Source: Strongylocentrotus droebachiensis (Eukaryota; Echinodermata; Echinoidea; Camarodonta; Strongylocentrotidae). Taken from it: a DNA stretch of 64,000 bases. The stretch is from contig JAVYIG010001596.1 in the NCBI GenBank assembly GCA_035222895.1, forward strand, positions 124,001 through 188,000. Reading direction: 5' to 3'. Positions 25,872 through 37,778 of this stretch are shown here, in pieces (the stretch's first letter is position 1; every line of letters starts with the position of its first letter). Under the pieces are notes generated by a model that saw only the letters and a list, made by a program, of their open reading frames with translations, ran no database searches and was not told the DNA's origin. The position numbers and the translations under genes were made by a program.

Positions 25872-26699
25872 GTTTATTTATATATCATTACAATTCCATA
25901 CAAGAAAGAAAAAATCAAAACATAGAGACACTCATGAACTACAAATACTCAAGGAATGAGTAGTTAATTTATATATCATTACAATTCCATACAAGAAAGA
26001 AAAAAATCAAAACATAGAGACACTCTTGAAATACAAATACTCAAGGAATGAGTAGTTAATTTATATATCATTATAATTCTATGCAGGAAAGAAAAAACTC
26101 AAAACATAGAGACACTCATGAACTACAAATACTCAAGGAATGTGTAGTTAATTTATATATCATTACAATTCCATACAAGAAAGAAAAAAATCAAAACATA
26201 GAGACACTCATGAACTACAAATACTCAAGGAATGAGTAGTTAATTTATATAACATTACAATTCCATACAAGAAAGAAAAAAAAATCAAAATATAGAGACA
26301 CTCATGAACTACAAATACTCAAGGAATGAGTAGTTAATTTATATATCATTACAATTCCATACAAGAAAGAAAAAAATCAAAACATAGAGACACTCATGAA
26401 CTACAAATACTCAAGGAATGAGTAGTTAATTTATATATCATTACAATTCCATACAAGAAAGAAACAAATCAAAACATAGAGACACTCATGAACTACAAAT
26501 ACTCAAGGAATGAGTAGTTAATTTATATATCATTACAATTCCATACAAGAAAAAAAAATCAAAACATAGAGACACTCATGAAATAAAAATACTCAAGGAA
26601 TGAGTAGTTAATTTATATATTATTACAATTCCATACAAGAAAGACAAAAAATCAAAACATATAGGGACACTCATGAAATACAAATACTCAAGGAATGAA
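25872..26699. repeat. Nine-copy ~92-bp tandem array
   Basis: Nine imperfect units of 91-95 bp, each containing ATATATCATTACAATTCCAT, a variable A-run (A4-A9), CATAGAGACACTCATGAA and ATACTCAAGGAATGAGTAGT. Most variation is in A-run length plus scattered substitutions. There is no open frame. It is a minisatellite; the units are adjacent, so it is not a CRISPR array. Confidence 0.95.
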
Positions 26700-26904
26700 A
26701 CGGTATAGTATCAATTTGTCCTTAATATTATATAGATTTCCCGGCGAAATTCACGAGTTTGTCATTCGAATTAATTTAATTTGCATTTAAGTTTATAGCG
26801 CAGATCGGCTTTGCCATGCATATTATCATTCAATTTCCCCGTTTTTGTATTTAATTTAGGATTAAGTTCGAAGGGTTTCGTAGATCTGTCGTTTAATTTA
26901 TGAT

Positions 26905-27590
26905 TTGAATGTAAATTTGAGAGACTTAATTCAATGGCAGAATAGATTTGAAATTATATATTGGGTAACGCTAGACACAAAGATTCGTGTATTTCAATTT
27001 AAATTTATCCACCGTCGTTTGGCTACGAATGATTATTTGTATAACATCGGCATACACAACTCTCCAGTCTGTAATTTTTGTAAAAAAGAACCTCAAAGTT
27101 TATTGCATTTGTTTTGTACATGTTCTAAAATTCAACAATTTTGGTCTGATATAAATGCTTGGTTATTAAGAAGAAATGTATACACTCAAACATTTTCATA
27201 CCTAGATATTTGTTTTGGTTTTGGCGAAAAAACTCACCATCTTATAAATACAATTATATTTTATGCAAAATATTTTATTTATAAAACAAAGTATGAAGAA
27301 AAAAATCTTTCATTTTTACGTATTACAAAAGAACTAGATTTTCTTCAACAAGTAGAATATATAATTGCATTCAGAAAAGGAAAACAGAATACACACAAAC
27401 AAAAGTGGAGACTTCTAATTTAATTTGATTTGATATTTGATATCTAATTAATTCATTTACATGTTCATTTGTTTACTTTGAATTGTATTGTATTGTATTT
27501 GTTATGCAGATCGAATGTTGTAATGAACAACGATTGTAAAAATCTTTGATTTGAAGCAATACAAAATTATTTTAAAAAAATAAAAAAATA
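26905..27590 (+). mobile_element. Non-LTR retrotransposon 3' end (zf-RVT-like C-terminus)
   Basis: A 172-codon frame (26905-27423) encodes the region after reverse transcriptase in LINEs. It has FIHRRLATNDYLYNIGI, then a zinc-binding CNFCKKEPQSLLHLFCTC segment (C-x2-C-x7-H-x3-C), then IQQFW. This fits zf-RVT domains of L1/Tx1- and I-type elements. An AT-rich 3' UTR with poly(A)-like sequence ends near 27590. The RT domain is missing, so it is a 5'-truncated copy. The frame is intact over its visible length. Confidence 0.75.
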
Positions 27591-27595
27591 TGCAT

Positions 27596-28450
27596 TTGTT
27601 GACGGAAAGGGGACACCCATCAGATTTTGATAGGGGCATTTATAAGAGGTGAAAAGGTGATAGGTCCCTTATTCGAAAGAAAAAGGGGCACATATCATTA
27701 TTAAAAGGGGAATTATCAGAGTTGAAAAGGGGCACTGACCAGATATGAAAAAGGGCACTTATGAAAATGTAAAAGGGGCACTTTTAATAAAGGAAAATGT
27801 GCATTTGTTGAATGAAAAGGGGGCACCGTTCAGATTTTTAAAAGGGGCAGTTATGAAAAGGGGAAGGAGCTCTTTCTTTTTAATGGGGGCACTTATCATA
27901 AGGAAAAAGGGCACTTATTAGAAAATAAGAGGGGCACATTTTAAAATGAAAGGTGTGCTCATCCGAGTTTATAAAGGGCTAGTTATTAAAAGGAGAAGGG
28001 GCACTTCTTACAAAGGAAAAAAGGGAAATTGTCAAAGTAAAAGGAGCACCTCTCAGTTTTGAATAGTGCAATTATCAGAGGTGAAGGGGGCACTTATTAA
28101 AAGTGAAAAGGGGCACTTCTCGTACCTGAAAAGAGAACTTATTCAAGATAATTTCAAGATTTATGAGAATGGAAAATGGACACTTATTGCAAACGAAAAT
28201 GGGAACATGTCGAAGGAAAAGGGGCACGTGTCTAAAATAAAAAGGGCACTCGTCAGAGGTAAAAAGGGGGAAGGGGCACTTTTAATAAGTAATAGGGGCA
28301 CTTGTCACAGTAAAAGGGGCACCTTTCCTATGTAAAAGGGGCACTTCTTACCAAATAAAAGGAGCAATTTTCCTATGTAAAAAGGGGCACTTTTGGGGTA
28401 TCTCAAAAAGTGGGGGGGCACTGTGCCCCCCTGCCCCCCCCCCCCGGAGG
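27596..28450 (+). repeat. AAAAGGGGCACTT degenerate tandem array
   Basis: About 30 imperfect units of roughly 25-35 bp, each with AAAAGGGGCACTT followed by ATYA/TCAGA-type sequence. The array ends in a G/C-rich hairpin (GGGGGGGCACTGTGCCCCCC) and GGGCCGCCTCTGC. Open frames across it are repeat artefacts. Confidence 0.85.
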
Positions 28451-29560
28451 GCCGCCTCTGCATGTTATTACTTAATGTTATCTTTATTTAGATATTATTG
28501 TATTTCATTGAGTCGAATATTAATGTATTGTCTTTTAAACGACATTTTATGTTTTAATCTGGAATTCTAAATTCAATTTAGTTCAGCCTAATATGGCTGC
28601 TACTTTGGGGTAAAAAAATACAAAAAACATAATAATAAAATTTCAATTCGAATTTATCTATTTTTCTTAAAATAATTCCACTGTTATGACAAAACAACGA
28701 CAAAATAGTAAGCTTGTTTAATAAGTTTCCAATATTTGAACCCCGTAGTACATGTGCTGGCTTTTTTTAATCTTGTGCACCGTGCGTGCAAATCATATAT
28801 ATCTAAGCAAAGCATTGCCACGTACCTAGACATCATTCTCCTCGCCGCCTGATTCGAGATCAGGTTGTGTTTACAAAACTGTGCTTTCGGTATAGGTTCA
28901 TTTCTGCCATATAAAGTCATAATGGATTGCTGCGTGGGAGCTTAGGTCATCATTTAAATGCTGCATTTCCTTCACATAGTAAAGGTAAGGTAAAGGTAAC
29001 CTTCTGAGCCACCTTTTAACTCATCATAATGCTAAGTTCATGCATATGCAAACTTTTGGTTCATCCCATAGGAATACGTGCGCATTTTCCCGCAAGGGGG
29101 CTGAAGTCTCTTGCTAGAACATTCACCATCTTGTTTCAAATTTTTTCGAGCGAGCGAAGGGGGCGAGTTAAGTATACGATTTGTACAGTGGTGATGGTAA
29201 AAGGTCATCCATGTACACTAGACAGGATACAATAATCATATATTCTGGCATTGTTGCTACCCGAATAATGGCGATATTAAGACAATTAACCCACTTCTAA
29301 AGTATGAGGAAACTTCACATTGTATGTCACTGAGCGGCAAAACCAAGGCATTTTTATTACCAACATTTTGATGAACATCAGCGAAAAAATGACAAAAACG
29401 AAGCAAAGTTAAAGACCGCAACACAATTAGACGAATTTTTGACAAATTGACAGAACTATAAGCGACATTACGCCGAATGTGACAAATCTAGGGCGACCAA
29501 CACACTGCTTGGTAAACAGTTTTCCAACAAACTGAGGAATAGCTTTTGAACAGTCTGTGA
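28451..29560. other. No recognisable gene
   Basis: AT-rich DNA without clear coding or repeat structure. Short open frames, such as 78 codons on the minus strand at 28684-28920, show no recognisable domain. Confidence 0.5.
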
Positions 29561-29569
29561 ATTGTCCAG

Positions 29570-29990
29570 GAATAATATCCTCGTGAGTGTTCTAGGTAAA
29601 ACACCCACTGGACAATCACCCCGGGACAATCTCCCTCCAAGGACAATTTCGCCCCAGAAAAATATCCCCTAATAAACCTTACCCCCTCAAAGGACAACCA
29701 TCCCCCGAGGACAAACACCCCCGGAAAATTACCCTCTAGGAAAATTACTCTGAAATCAATACCCCCCAGGACAATTGCCCTCCGAAAATTACCCTCTAGG
29801 TCAATCACCCCCTCCCCCCCCCCCCTGTGTGTGTGCGTTTTTGTGTGCGTGAGTGTGAGTGTGTGTGTGTAGATGGGGGGGGGGGGGTTGGGGGGATCTC
29901 GCACATGAAGTCTGTTGGCAATTATCGTAGGTGGTAATTTGTCCATGGGGGTAATGTTCTTAGGGGGTAATTTTCCGGGGGTAATTGTCC
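29570..29990. repeat. GGACAATTACCCCC degenerate minisatellite
   Basis: Imperfect 13-16-bp units (GGACAATCACCCC, GGAAAATTACCCTC and similar) on the plus strand to ~29815. A C-run, a (GT)n tract and a G-run follow. Inverted units (GGGGGTAATTTTCC) then appear at 29940-29990, so the array is partly palindromic. Confidence 0.75.
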
Positions 29991-30329
29991 TCGGGGAATT
30001 TGTTTGATAAAATTATGGAAATGCAAGCACTACTTTAAACAAACAGAACCTTGTTATTCCTAGTACATTTTTTTTTATTGAGGTGTCATATGAAAGGGCA
30101 GATACTCAACTTTTTGGAAATGTGATTTTCACTTTGAAATTCAGATACCGTCCGCCAAATGACTTTTTGGTTTCCTCTCTTCAAATTGATGTGTATCACT
30201 CATGCGTTATATGCATTACATGAGTAGTATCAAATGAAAGAGGAGGATCTAGGATTTACAAATATGTGTCATTTATCAATTATAATTGTGATTAAGTTAT
30301 GATAAAACATCGATAATTCTCGGTTTGGT

Positions 30330-30630
30330 TTTTTCTGGGACGCACTGTATAGCGCCCAATACATCGATACAACGATGTGTCTAAACGCATTACAAATATA
30401 TTATTACCCCGGTCATCGGATTCAGGCCCACCCGCACATGTATGCACGTTCTCAACTCCCTGTGGAGCATTCCGACCAGTCGCCATTTTACTAGCGCACA
30501 CTTGCTCATCCAACCACATTAACTTTTGCATCCTATCGGGTACCTGGAGAGTGGCAAATGGAGATTAATGTCTTGCCAAAGGACAGTAAGTGCTGCGGCG
30601 GGACTCGAACCCATAGGCCCGAATTCACAA
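30330..30630 (-). mobile_element. tRNA-derived SINE, minus strand
   Basis: Reverse complement reads ATGGGTTCGAGTCCCGCCGC (B-box), then TTGGCAAGACATTAATCTCC and ATTTGCCACTCTCCAGGTAC. This is the same body type as the fragments near 5690 and 20125. Confidence 0.55.
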
Positions 30631-30714
30631 AGGAGGTTTGTCGACAAAACCAGGTTAATGTGCTTCATACGACGCGTTTCGAGGCGCTCTCACAAACAAT
30701 AAATGTGAATTTCA

Positions 30715-31465
30715 ATCATAATAATAATAATAAAGATAGATTTATTGAGCGCATAATAAACCGAAGTTTCTCTATGCACTTTACAAAGTAAAAAACAAGC
30801 AAGTACAAGTATATTTAAATAGTTACAAATTAAGAACGAAATATAAAGACCTTAAACTAAAGACATGTAGCTAAGAGAATTCATTGCGAACAAAGTTAAC
30901 ACAGATAGCAAATACTTATGACAAATCAATAGGAGTAACATATTCAATTATAATACATAGATGACAGGTAATGTCAACAATTACAAACGAAACAAGTAAG
31001 TTTTAAGAAGGGTTTTGAAAGTCTGTCGTGTGGGAGCTTGACGGACATGTAGAGGGAGCGAATTCCAGAGAGTTGGGGCAGCCACTTCCAAAGCCCTGTT
31101 GCCGTAGAAATGAGTTAAGTGACGAGGAACTTGCAGGAGGTGCTGGGCTGAAGATCTGATTGTGCGTTCAGGAACATAAAGTGAAATCATATCTGAGATG
31201 TAGGCAGAACTCATGTCGTTCTGGGCTTTGAAAAAGATGAGCAGAATTTTGAAGATTATTCTCTTTTCGATTTGGAGCCAGTGAAGATCATGAAGAAGGT
31301 GTGAAGTATCGTGTCTGCGTGGGGCTCTTGAGATAATTCTAACTGCTGCATTATGTGGGGTTTGGAGCTTGCGAATCTTATTCTTAGGGAGACCATACAG
31401 TAGATTGTTACAGAAATCCAGTCTGCTCATGACGAAGGACTGGATCAGCGTTTGTGTAGCCCATT
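30715..31465 (-). mobile_element. CR1/L2-type LINE, 5'-truncated
   Basis: The minus-strand frame at 30981-31430, extendable to ~31465, encodes the C-terminus of a CR1/L2 polyprotein: SRLDFCNNLLYGLP, LHWLQIEKRIIFKILL, YVPERTIRSS and LWNSLPLHVR followed by FKTLLKTYLF. These are typical in sequence and order. The 3' UTR runs to a (TTA)n tail at ~30715-30735. The RT core is missing; the break near 31470 adjoins the triplicated unit. Confidence 0.88.
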
Positions 31466-31544
31466 TTGCCTATCCCCCCAAAAAAGAACAAAAGGGCGGA
31501 TCAACCTTCATTGTCGGCGGAATCAGTGCTCAGCACTTTCAAAT

Positions 31545-31661
31545 TAGGGACTTTTAGATTTGCGTGGACTGATAAGTGTGACGTCCATTGAAGGCAGTGC
31601 ATTACAAGGACGTCGATCGTAGCATAGACCTATTGCCTTCGTGCGAATCTAAAAGTCCCTA
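31545..31661. mobile_element. TAGGGACTTTTAGATTTGC MITE, copy 1
   Basis: TIRs TAGGGACTTTTAGATTTGC and GAATCTAAAAGTCCCTA. The interior contains GACGTC-like motifs. Units R2 and R3 show the empty site (AGTGCTCAGTTAAAAAAA), so it inserted into R1 after the unit was multiplied. Confidence 0.8.
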
Positions 31662-31796
31662 TTATTGACCTAAGGCAGTACCCTGCTTCATTTGAAGATG
31701 GATTTCCAGAATTACGAAATAGATCACAAAATTTCCTCAACTAGTCTGTAACTATTCTGCTAGTAATCTTCAACCATAGTGTGGTGACATGTGACG

Positions 31797-31944
31797 TTGG
31801 CTGAGATATGGCCATCTGAATAAATATATTTCCTATAGAAACTCAGTGTTATTCTGCTCTGGTTCGTAATGTTATGAACCAGAGCAAAATAACACTGAGT
31901 TCCTTTAGGAATTCTATTTATTCAGATTGTCATATCTCAGCCAA
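31797..31944. mobile_element. 148-bp foldback element
   Basis: TTGGCTGAGATATGGCCATC at the left pairs with GATTGTCATATCTCAGCCAA at the right. An inner perfect hairpin is formed by AACTCAGTGTTATTCTGCTC and its complement. It is absent from R2 and R3. Confidence 0.75.
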
Positions 31945-32279
31945 TACTTAACACCATATTCAATTGGTTTTCGACATTTGGACATTATTTTTTATGCTCT
32001 TTCGGAATGAAGAAAAATTGAGAAATTCAAAAAATATATTGTTATGATGTCACAGCTTCGGTACTCTATCCAGTGTATTCGCTAACTATTCTGTATTATT
32101 CGTCACGTTCTGGATGGGGGGGGGGGGGGAATAGTTGAATAAAGGTTGTCGATTAAAAAGAGGGTAATCAGACCGGTTGAATGAAGAATAATTAATGACA
32201 GTAATGCACATTTATAATTATATAAATCATTTTTAATACAACAAAATAAATAAAGATTGATTCTGAACACGGCCTTGTT

Positions 32280-32575
32280 TTTGTTTTGTTTTTGTTCCCC
32301 CCCCCCCCCCTCTATTTAGTTTTTTTTTTTTTAATCACCTTTTCAAACAACAATATAATACTGTATTATACTTTATTACTGTTTATTACTGTTTTGGTGG
32401 CAGCACCAATAAAGCCCTTGGCATTCCTAGCTGTCTCCACATTCAGATATATTTTGTTGTTGTTGTATTGTAAATGTTTCTCTTTAACTTGTAAGCTATG
32501 TTTTGTATTTTATATGTTTGTTATGATGTGTGTATTATGAATGAAATAAAAATATATTCAATTCAATTCATTTAC
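32280..32575 (+). mobile_element. LINE-like 3' tail inserted in R1
   Basis: AT-rich, with a Cys- and Leu-rich pseudo-frame, ending ATGAATGAAATAAAAATATATTCAATTCAATT. This end type is common for CR1/Jockey-type 3' tails. It is missing from R2 and R3. The family assignment is weak. Confidence 0.4.
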
Positions 32576-33582
32576 ATATCATTGTGGGGAAAAGTTTTGT
32601 TCGCCCGAGGTTGTGGAACAATTTTGATATGTTCACAGTAGTTTCTTGCGACTTGTTTGGTGATCTTGGCAAACACTGTATATACAGAATTTCAAGGAAT
32701 ATTTGACAATTCTTGCGAATGCTTGGTAATACTTACTCACTGCTTTCGCCAACATTTCGCAACCCATGCCACATTCCCACTTTAGAAATCTCATTGCCCG
32801 AAAATAAAAAATAGCCTTAAACTTACTTCCTATTGCTTCACATAATATCTGTAACTTTGCAATGTGCAAGAACGTTTACAAACAAAATATACGGATGCAA
32901 AATGCTGCAAAAGAAAACAAAATGGTAATCAAACTGATTTTCCTTTCCGAATTTTAATCTAACCGGGAAACATCGAGGATCGAAACTTAATGTAATTTTG
33001 TCACAAATTCGATCTGGAAAAACAGTTCCCTGTTTCTAAAAAGAATTAGAGGTGACAAGAAACGCTGTTTTTAATTTGCCATTATTCCTCTTCTACAAAA
33101 TGTGCTTGAATAGCAATAGTCTAGATGTGTACATGGTTTCCACAGTTCAATCCCATGAACGGTAAGGAATGCAGTGAATAAAAGAGGAACTATGAAACAT
33201 CAAGGGTGATTGATCTTGATTCATGTCTTATAGAAAAAACGAGATCAAAAAGCATTATTAACAAAGATGTTTTATGAGCATCTGTATTGAAATTTAGGCT
33301 GTGATTGTCTGTATGTGCGTCATAAACACGGCTTAGTCGTGCATGTGTGTGTTGAAGCCTGGGAGGAGATTAGAGTTGGCCCGTTTCATATCAGGAAAGT
33401 TTTTTTCTTTTAAGCTAGGAGGTTTTATTCTTCAAGTCAGGGCGAAAGTCCGTGCGTTCTTGTGCGTTATTTTGTTTGTGTGCGTGTTTATGGGTGTGCT
33501 GCAATGACAACATTTCTTTCGTAACGAAATGCTCTCAATCGTTTCCATCTATATTTTCCATGAAATATATAAGGCATAAGTG

Positions 33583-35227
33583 TAGGAAAAAACCTAGACA
33601 TATCAGGAAATACATCCTTAGGTAAAATACAATCTGATCAAAAGGAGCACAATTTCCTCAGAGTAACTCATTGAGTTACAAGATGACCCCAAAAGAAATA
33701 CTTTCTATCTGTTCAACCCTATTTTCATCGTCGGCGAAATCAGTGCTCAGTTAAAAAAAATGACAAAGGCAGTATCCTGCTTTATTTGAAGATGGATTTC
33801 CAAAATTAAGAAATAGACAATTCCTTAACTAATCTGTAACTATTCTGCTAGTAATCTTCAACCATTAAATGTATTCGCTAACTATTCTGTAATTATTCTT
33901 TAACTAATTGTCACGTTCTGGAGGGGGGAAGGGCGAATAATTCAACAATGTTTTTTAAGGAATTTTAAGGAATATTTGACAATTTTGGCGAATGCTTGAT
34001 AATACTTATTCACTGCTTTCGCAGACATTGTGCAACCCAGGCCACATTTCCACTTTAGAAATCTCACTGCCCGAAAATGAAAGATGACCTTAAACTTACT
34101 TTCTATTGCTTCACATGTTATATGTTTACTTTGCAATCAGTGCAATAATGTTTACAAACAGTCGTAACAAAATAAATATCATATATATTATTTGTTTCTG
34201 CTACTGTGCGAAAAAAATTGAATGATATTAATCAAAATAGGAACATTCATATTTATATATGATAATAATTATTGTGACTTTTAACTTTGCTATTATCTAC
34301 TACCTTAAACTACTAATGCTTTATAGTAATTAAAAGGCTGATAAAGTACAATTGGTCTTCACTGCGCGACATCACACATTTTTCATAAATAAGTTGTAGG
34401 CTAAGTAACTGAATGCTAATATACGGATGTGACAATGATGTAAAAGAAAAAAAAATGGTAATACAACTGAATTTCCTTTCTGAAATTTAATCTACCCGGG
34501 AACTTCGAGGATCGAAACTTAATGTAATTCTGTCACAAATTCGATCTGGAAAAACAGTTCCCTGTTTCTAAAAGTAACTATAGAGGTGAAAAGGAACGCT
34601 GTTTTTAATTTGCCATCTTCCTCTTCTACAAATGTGCTTGAATAGCAATAGTCTAAATGTTTACATGGTTTCTACAGTTCAATCCCATGAACGATAAGGA
34701 ATGCAGTGAATAAAAGAGGAACTATGAAACGTCAAGGGTGATTGATCTGGATACATATCTTATAGAGAAAACGGGTTCCAAAAACAATATTCACAAAGAT
34801 GTTTTTATCAGCATCTGTATTAAAATTTAAGCTGTGATTGTCCGTATGTGCGTCATAAACACGGCTTAGACGTGCATGTGTGTGTTGGAGCCTGGGAGGA
34901 GATTAGAGTTGGCCCGTTTCATATCATGAAAGGTTTTTCTTTTAAGATAGGAGGTTGTATTCTTCAAGTCTGGGCGAAAGGCCGTGCGTTCTTGTGCGTT
35001 ATTTTGTTTGTGTGTGTGTATGGGTGTGCTGCAATGACAACATTGCTTTCATAACGAAATGCTCTCAATCGTTTCCATCTATATTTTCCATGAAATATAT
35101 AGTTTCAAGTTTCAAGTTTCAAGTTTATTTATCTTTCTTTCATAACACACATTATAAATATGACATGAATATAAAGGAGTGAACAGAATATGGCGTTACA
35201 ATAGAAAGATGATATAAGGCATAGGCG
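33583..35227. repeat. Tandem unit R2 of three
   Basis: A 1645-bp unit starting GTAGGAAAAAACC. It carries the 65-codon minus-strand frame at 33942-34136 and an inserted (TTTCAAG)n fragment at ~35101-35213. Divergence from R3 is low. Confidence 0.9.
35101..35213 (-). mobile_element. Retroelement 3' fragment with (CTTGAAA)n tail
   Basis: (AGTTTCA)n at the left end is the reverse complement of a (CTTGAAA)n tail. The insert is flanked by ATATA/GATATA, whereas R1 has the uninterrupted GAAATATATAAGGCAT. This indicates a short 5'-truncated retroinsertion on the minus strand. Confidence 0.6.
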
Positions 35228-36340
35228 TAGGAAAAAACCCAGACATATCAGGAAATACATCCTTAGGTAAAATACAATCTGATCAAAAGGAGCACAATTT
35301 CCTCAGAGTAACTCATTGAGTTACAAGATGACCCCAAAAGAAATATTTTCTATCGGTTCAACCTTATTTTCATCGTCGGCGAAATCAGTGCTCAGTTAAA
35401 AAAATTGACAAAGGCAGTACCCTGCTTTATTTGAAGATGGATTTCCAGAATTAAGAAAAAGACAATTCCTCAACTAATCTGTAATTATTCTGCTAGTAAT
35501 CTTCAACCATTCAGTGTATTCGCTAACTATTCTGTAATTATTCTTTAACTATTTGTCACGTTCTGGAGGGGGGAGGGCGAATAATTCAATAATGTTTTTT
35601 AAGGAATTTTAAGGAATATTTGACAATTTTGGCGAATGTTTGATAATACTTATTCACTGCTTTCGCAGACATTGTGCAACCCAGGCCACACTCCCACTTT
35701 AGAAATCTCACTGCCCGAAAATGAAAGATAACCTTAAACTTACTTCCTATTGCTTCACATGTTATCTGTTTACTTTGCAATCAGTGCAAGAATGTTTACA
35801 AACAATCGTAACAAATAAATATCATATATATTATTTGTTTCTGCTATTGTGCGAAAAAATTGTATGATATTAATCAAAATAGGAACAGTGATATTTATAT
35901 ATGATAATAATTATTGTGACTTTTAACTTTGCTATTATCTACTACCTTAAACTACTAATGCTTTATAGTAAATAAAAGGCTGATAAAGTACAATTGGTCT
36001 TCACTGCGCGACATCACACATTTGTCAACAATAAGTTGTAGGCTATACGGATGTGACAATGCTGTAAAAGAAAACAAATGGTAATCAAACTGAATTTCCT
36101 GTCTGAAATTTAATCTAACCGGGAACTTCGAGGACGAAACTTAATGTAATTCTGTCACAAATTTGATCTGGAAAAACAGTTCCCTGTTTCAAAGAGGAAC
36201 TATAGAGGTGAAAAGGATTGAAATATATGCTATGATTGTCTGTATGTGCGTCATAAACACGGCTTAGTCGTACATGTGTGTGTTGGAGCATGGGAGGAGA
36301 TTAGAGTTGGCACGTTTCATATCAGGAAAAGGTTTTTTTT
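35228..36340. repeat. Tandem unit R3 of three, truncated
   Basis: The most recent-looking copy, close to R2. It has an internal deletion just before GATTGTCTGTATGTGCGTC and is cut at ~36340, close to a G-rich MITE. It carries the minus-strand frame at 35586-35780. Confidence 0.9.
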
Positions 36341-36378
36341 AAGGCATCGTTTAACAATGTTAAATCTGCGATATTTAC

Positions 36379-36405
36379 CAGGGGCGGATCTAGCTTTTTT
36401 GCCAA

Positions 36406-36449
<44 letters not shown>

Positions 36450-36582
36450 TTGGGGGGTTGACCAAATTTTCCCCCCAAATCGCGCCGTTTTACTGTTTTA
36501 CTATTCTTCTTTTTTCACTTGGCCACCCAGGGGGGGGGGGGGGTAAACCGCCGAAACACCTCCTCCCCCTAGATCCGCCCTA
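36379..36582. mobile_element. CAGGGGCGGATCTAG MITE with G homopolymers
   Basis: CAGGGGCGGATCTAG at the left is inverted as CTAGATCCGCCCTA at the right. Interior G-runs of ~40 and ~13 are present. Related AGAAATCCTSGATCCGCG ends occur at 39250-39280 and 44300-44325, and similar G/C-run remnants at 42240-42400. Confidence 0.65.
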
Positions 36583-36589
36583 CGTGTTA

Positions 36590-37770
36590 TCAGTGTCTGT
36601 GATATGTTGTAATATTGAAGCCCTAACAAATATTGCGATTCAAAATGATCATGAAGTTCCTCAAAAAAAGTAAAAATCTTGACCGTGACCGGTTTTACCT
36701 TTCTCATTTTCCCCAATATAATGTTATCAAAACCGTTAGGAAAACGCAAAATTTGGTTTCGATTTCCAATCATAAATATCTTGATAATCAGACAGGCGAT
36801 CGGCTTGTAAATGTCATGGGGTTCCTGACTGACCCAAAGGTTTATAATTATGATTGCAGCATGAGCTAAATCCAGGATTTTGTTTCAGAATCTGAAACAA
36901 AGTTACCGGATCCCTTTAAGCTAAGAGGGTGTATTCTTTAAGTGTGTGAGGGCGAAAAATCTCACAAGGCATACCGATTGAGGGGAGAGCACAGACTTTG
37001 TTCAACATTGAAAGCGATTGGGAAATGAAGTCGGCAGCATAGGAGATGTAATTTGGTCTAGCGGTACTTAGTCCGTCATCTCTGTGCTTTCGCATACTGA
37101 TTTAGACGGACCCCGATTTGAAACATATCATACGTACATCTACAATTAGATTAAATCAATAATAATAATGGAGTCTTAATTATCAAGTGTAGCCATATTA
37201 GTATTAAAAACATGGTTTCCTCTCATGGTCATGTAATAACGGGATTTAGAAACGGACGAACGTGAGCAAACCATCTTGTCGAAGGATGTAGCTAGGTACC
37301 GAGCGAGCCTCGAACCCAGAACCTCTCGTATCAGAGTCAAGAACCTTTACAAATATACTACAGTACTCCCATAACGTTTTCAAATCGAACAAAGGTCCTA
37401 ATAATAATTGTTAGATTAGACAGTCTAGTTTATTGCATCATTATTAACATAATCATTATTTTAACTTCCTGGACACGATTCGCTCGAATCCATAACCTTT
37501 CGTGACTCTCGATGTGCTTGGATACATATTACGTTCGACTAAGTAAACTGCTTGTTCATCCAAAACATTTGTTTCGGCAATCACCCATTACAACCAAATT
37601 AAACGAAAGAAAGAAGAACAAACCGAGCTCCCATGTTGTTTCATGGTAAGGCATTGTGTACCCCTTTGCAATTTCATTTGATCTATACATGTTTATAATG
37701 ACTCATTTGTTTGTCATGGCGTTAAGTGTTAACGAAATATACATTTCAATGATTAAATTCGGTTTGGTTG
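36590..37770. other. No recognisable gene; SINE-like scraps
   Basis: A 78-codon plus-strand frame at 36633-36869 (YNVIKTVRKTQNLVSISNHK inside) has no known match by eye. On the minus strand, 37300-37365 and 37480-37550 contain tRNA-like T-arm words (CTGGGTTCGAGGC and GGATTCGAGCG), probably old SINE remnants. Confidence 0.3.
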
Positions 37771-37778
37771 TATTTTAA

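Larger units (their letters stand above)
31500..33582. repeat. Tandem unit R1 of three
   Basis: Shares with R2 and R3 the ordered blocks CGGCGGAATCAGTGCTCAG, CTGCTAGTAATCTTCAACCA, a minus-strand open frame, CGATCTGGAAAAACAGTTCC and GTATGTGCGTCATAAACACG. It is expanded by insertions that the other units lack: a MITE (31545-31661), a palindrome (31797-31944) and a LINE-like tail (~32280-32575). Its left part is replaced by the CR1/L2 LINE. Confidence 0.85.

Noticed and set aside
25872..26699. CRISPR-like array
   Set aside because: The units are contiguous minisatellite repeats without unique spacers, in eukaryotic DNA.
36246..36461. 71-codon frame ending in poly-glycine
   Set aside because: It spans the end of repeat unit R3 and the G homopolymer of a MITE.
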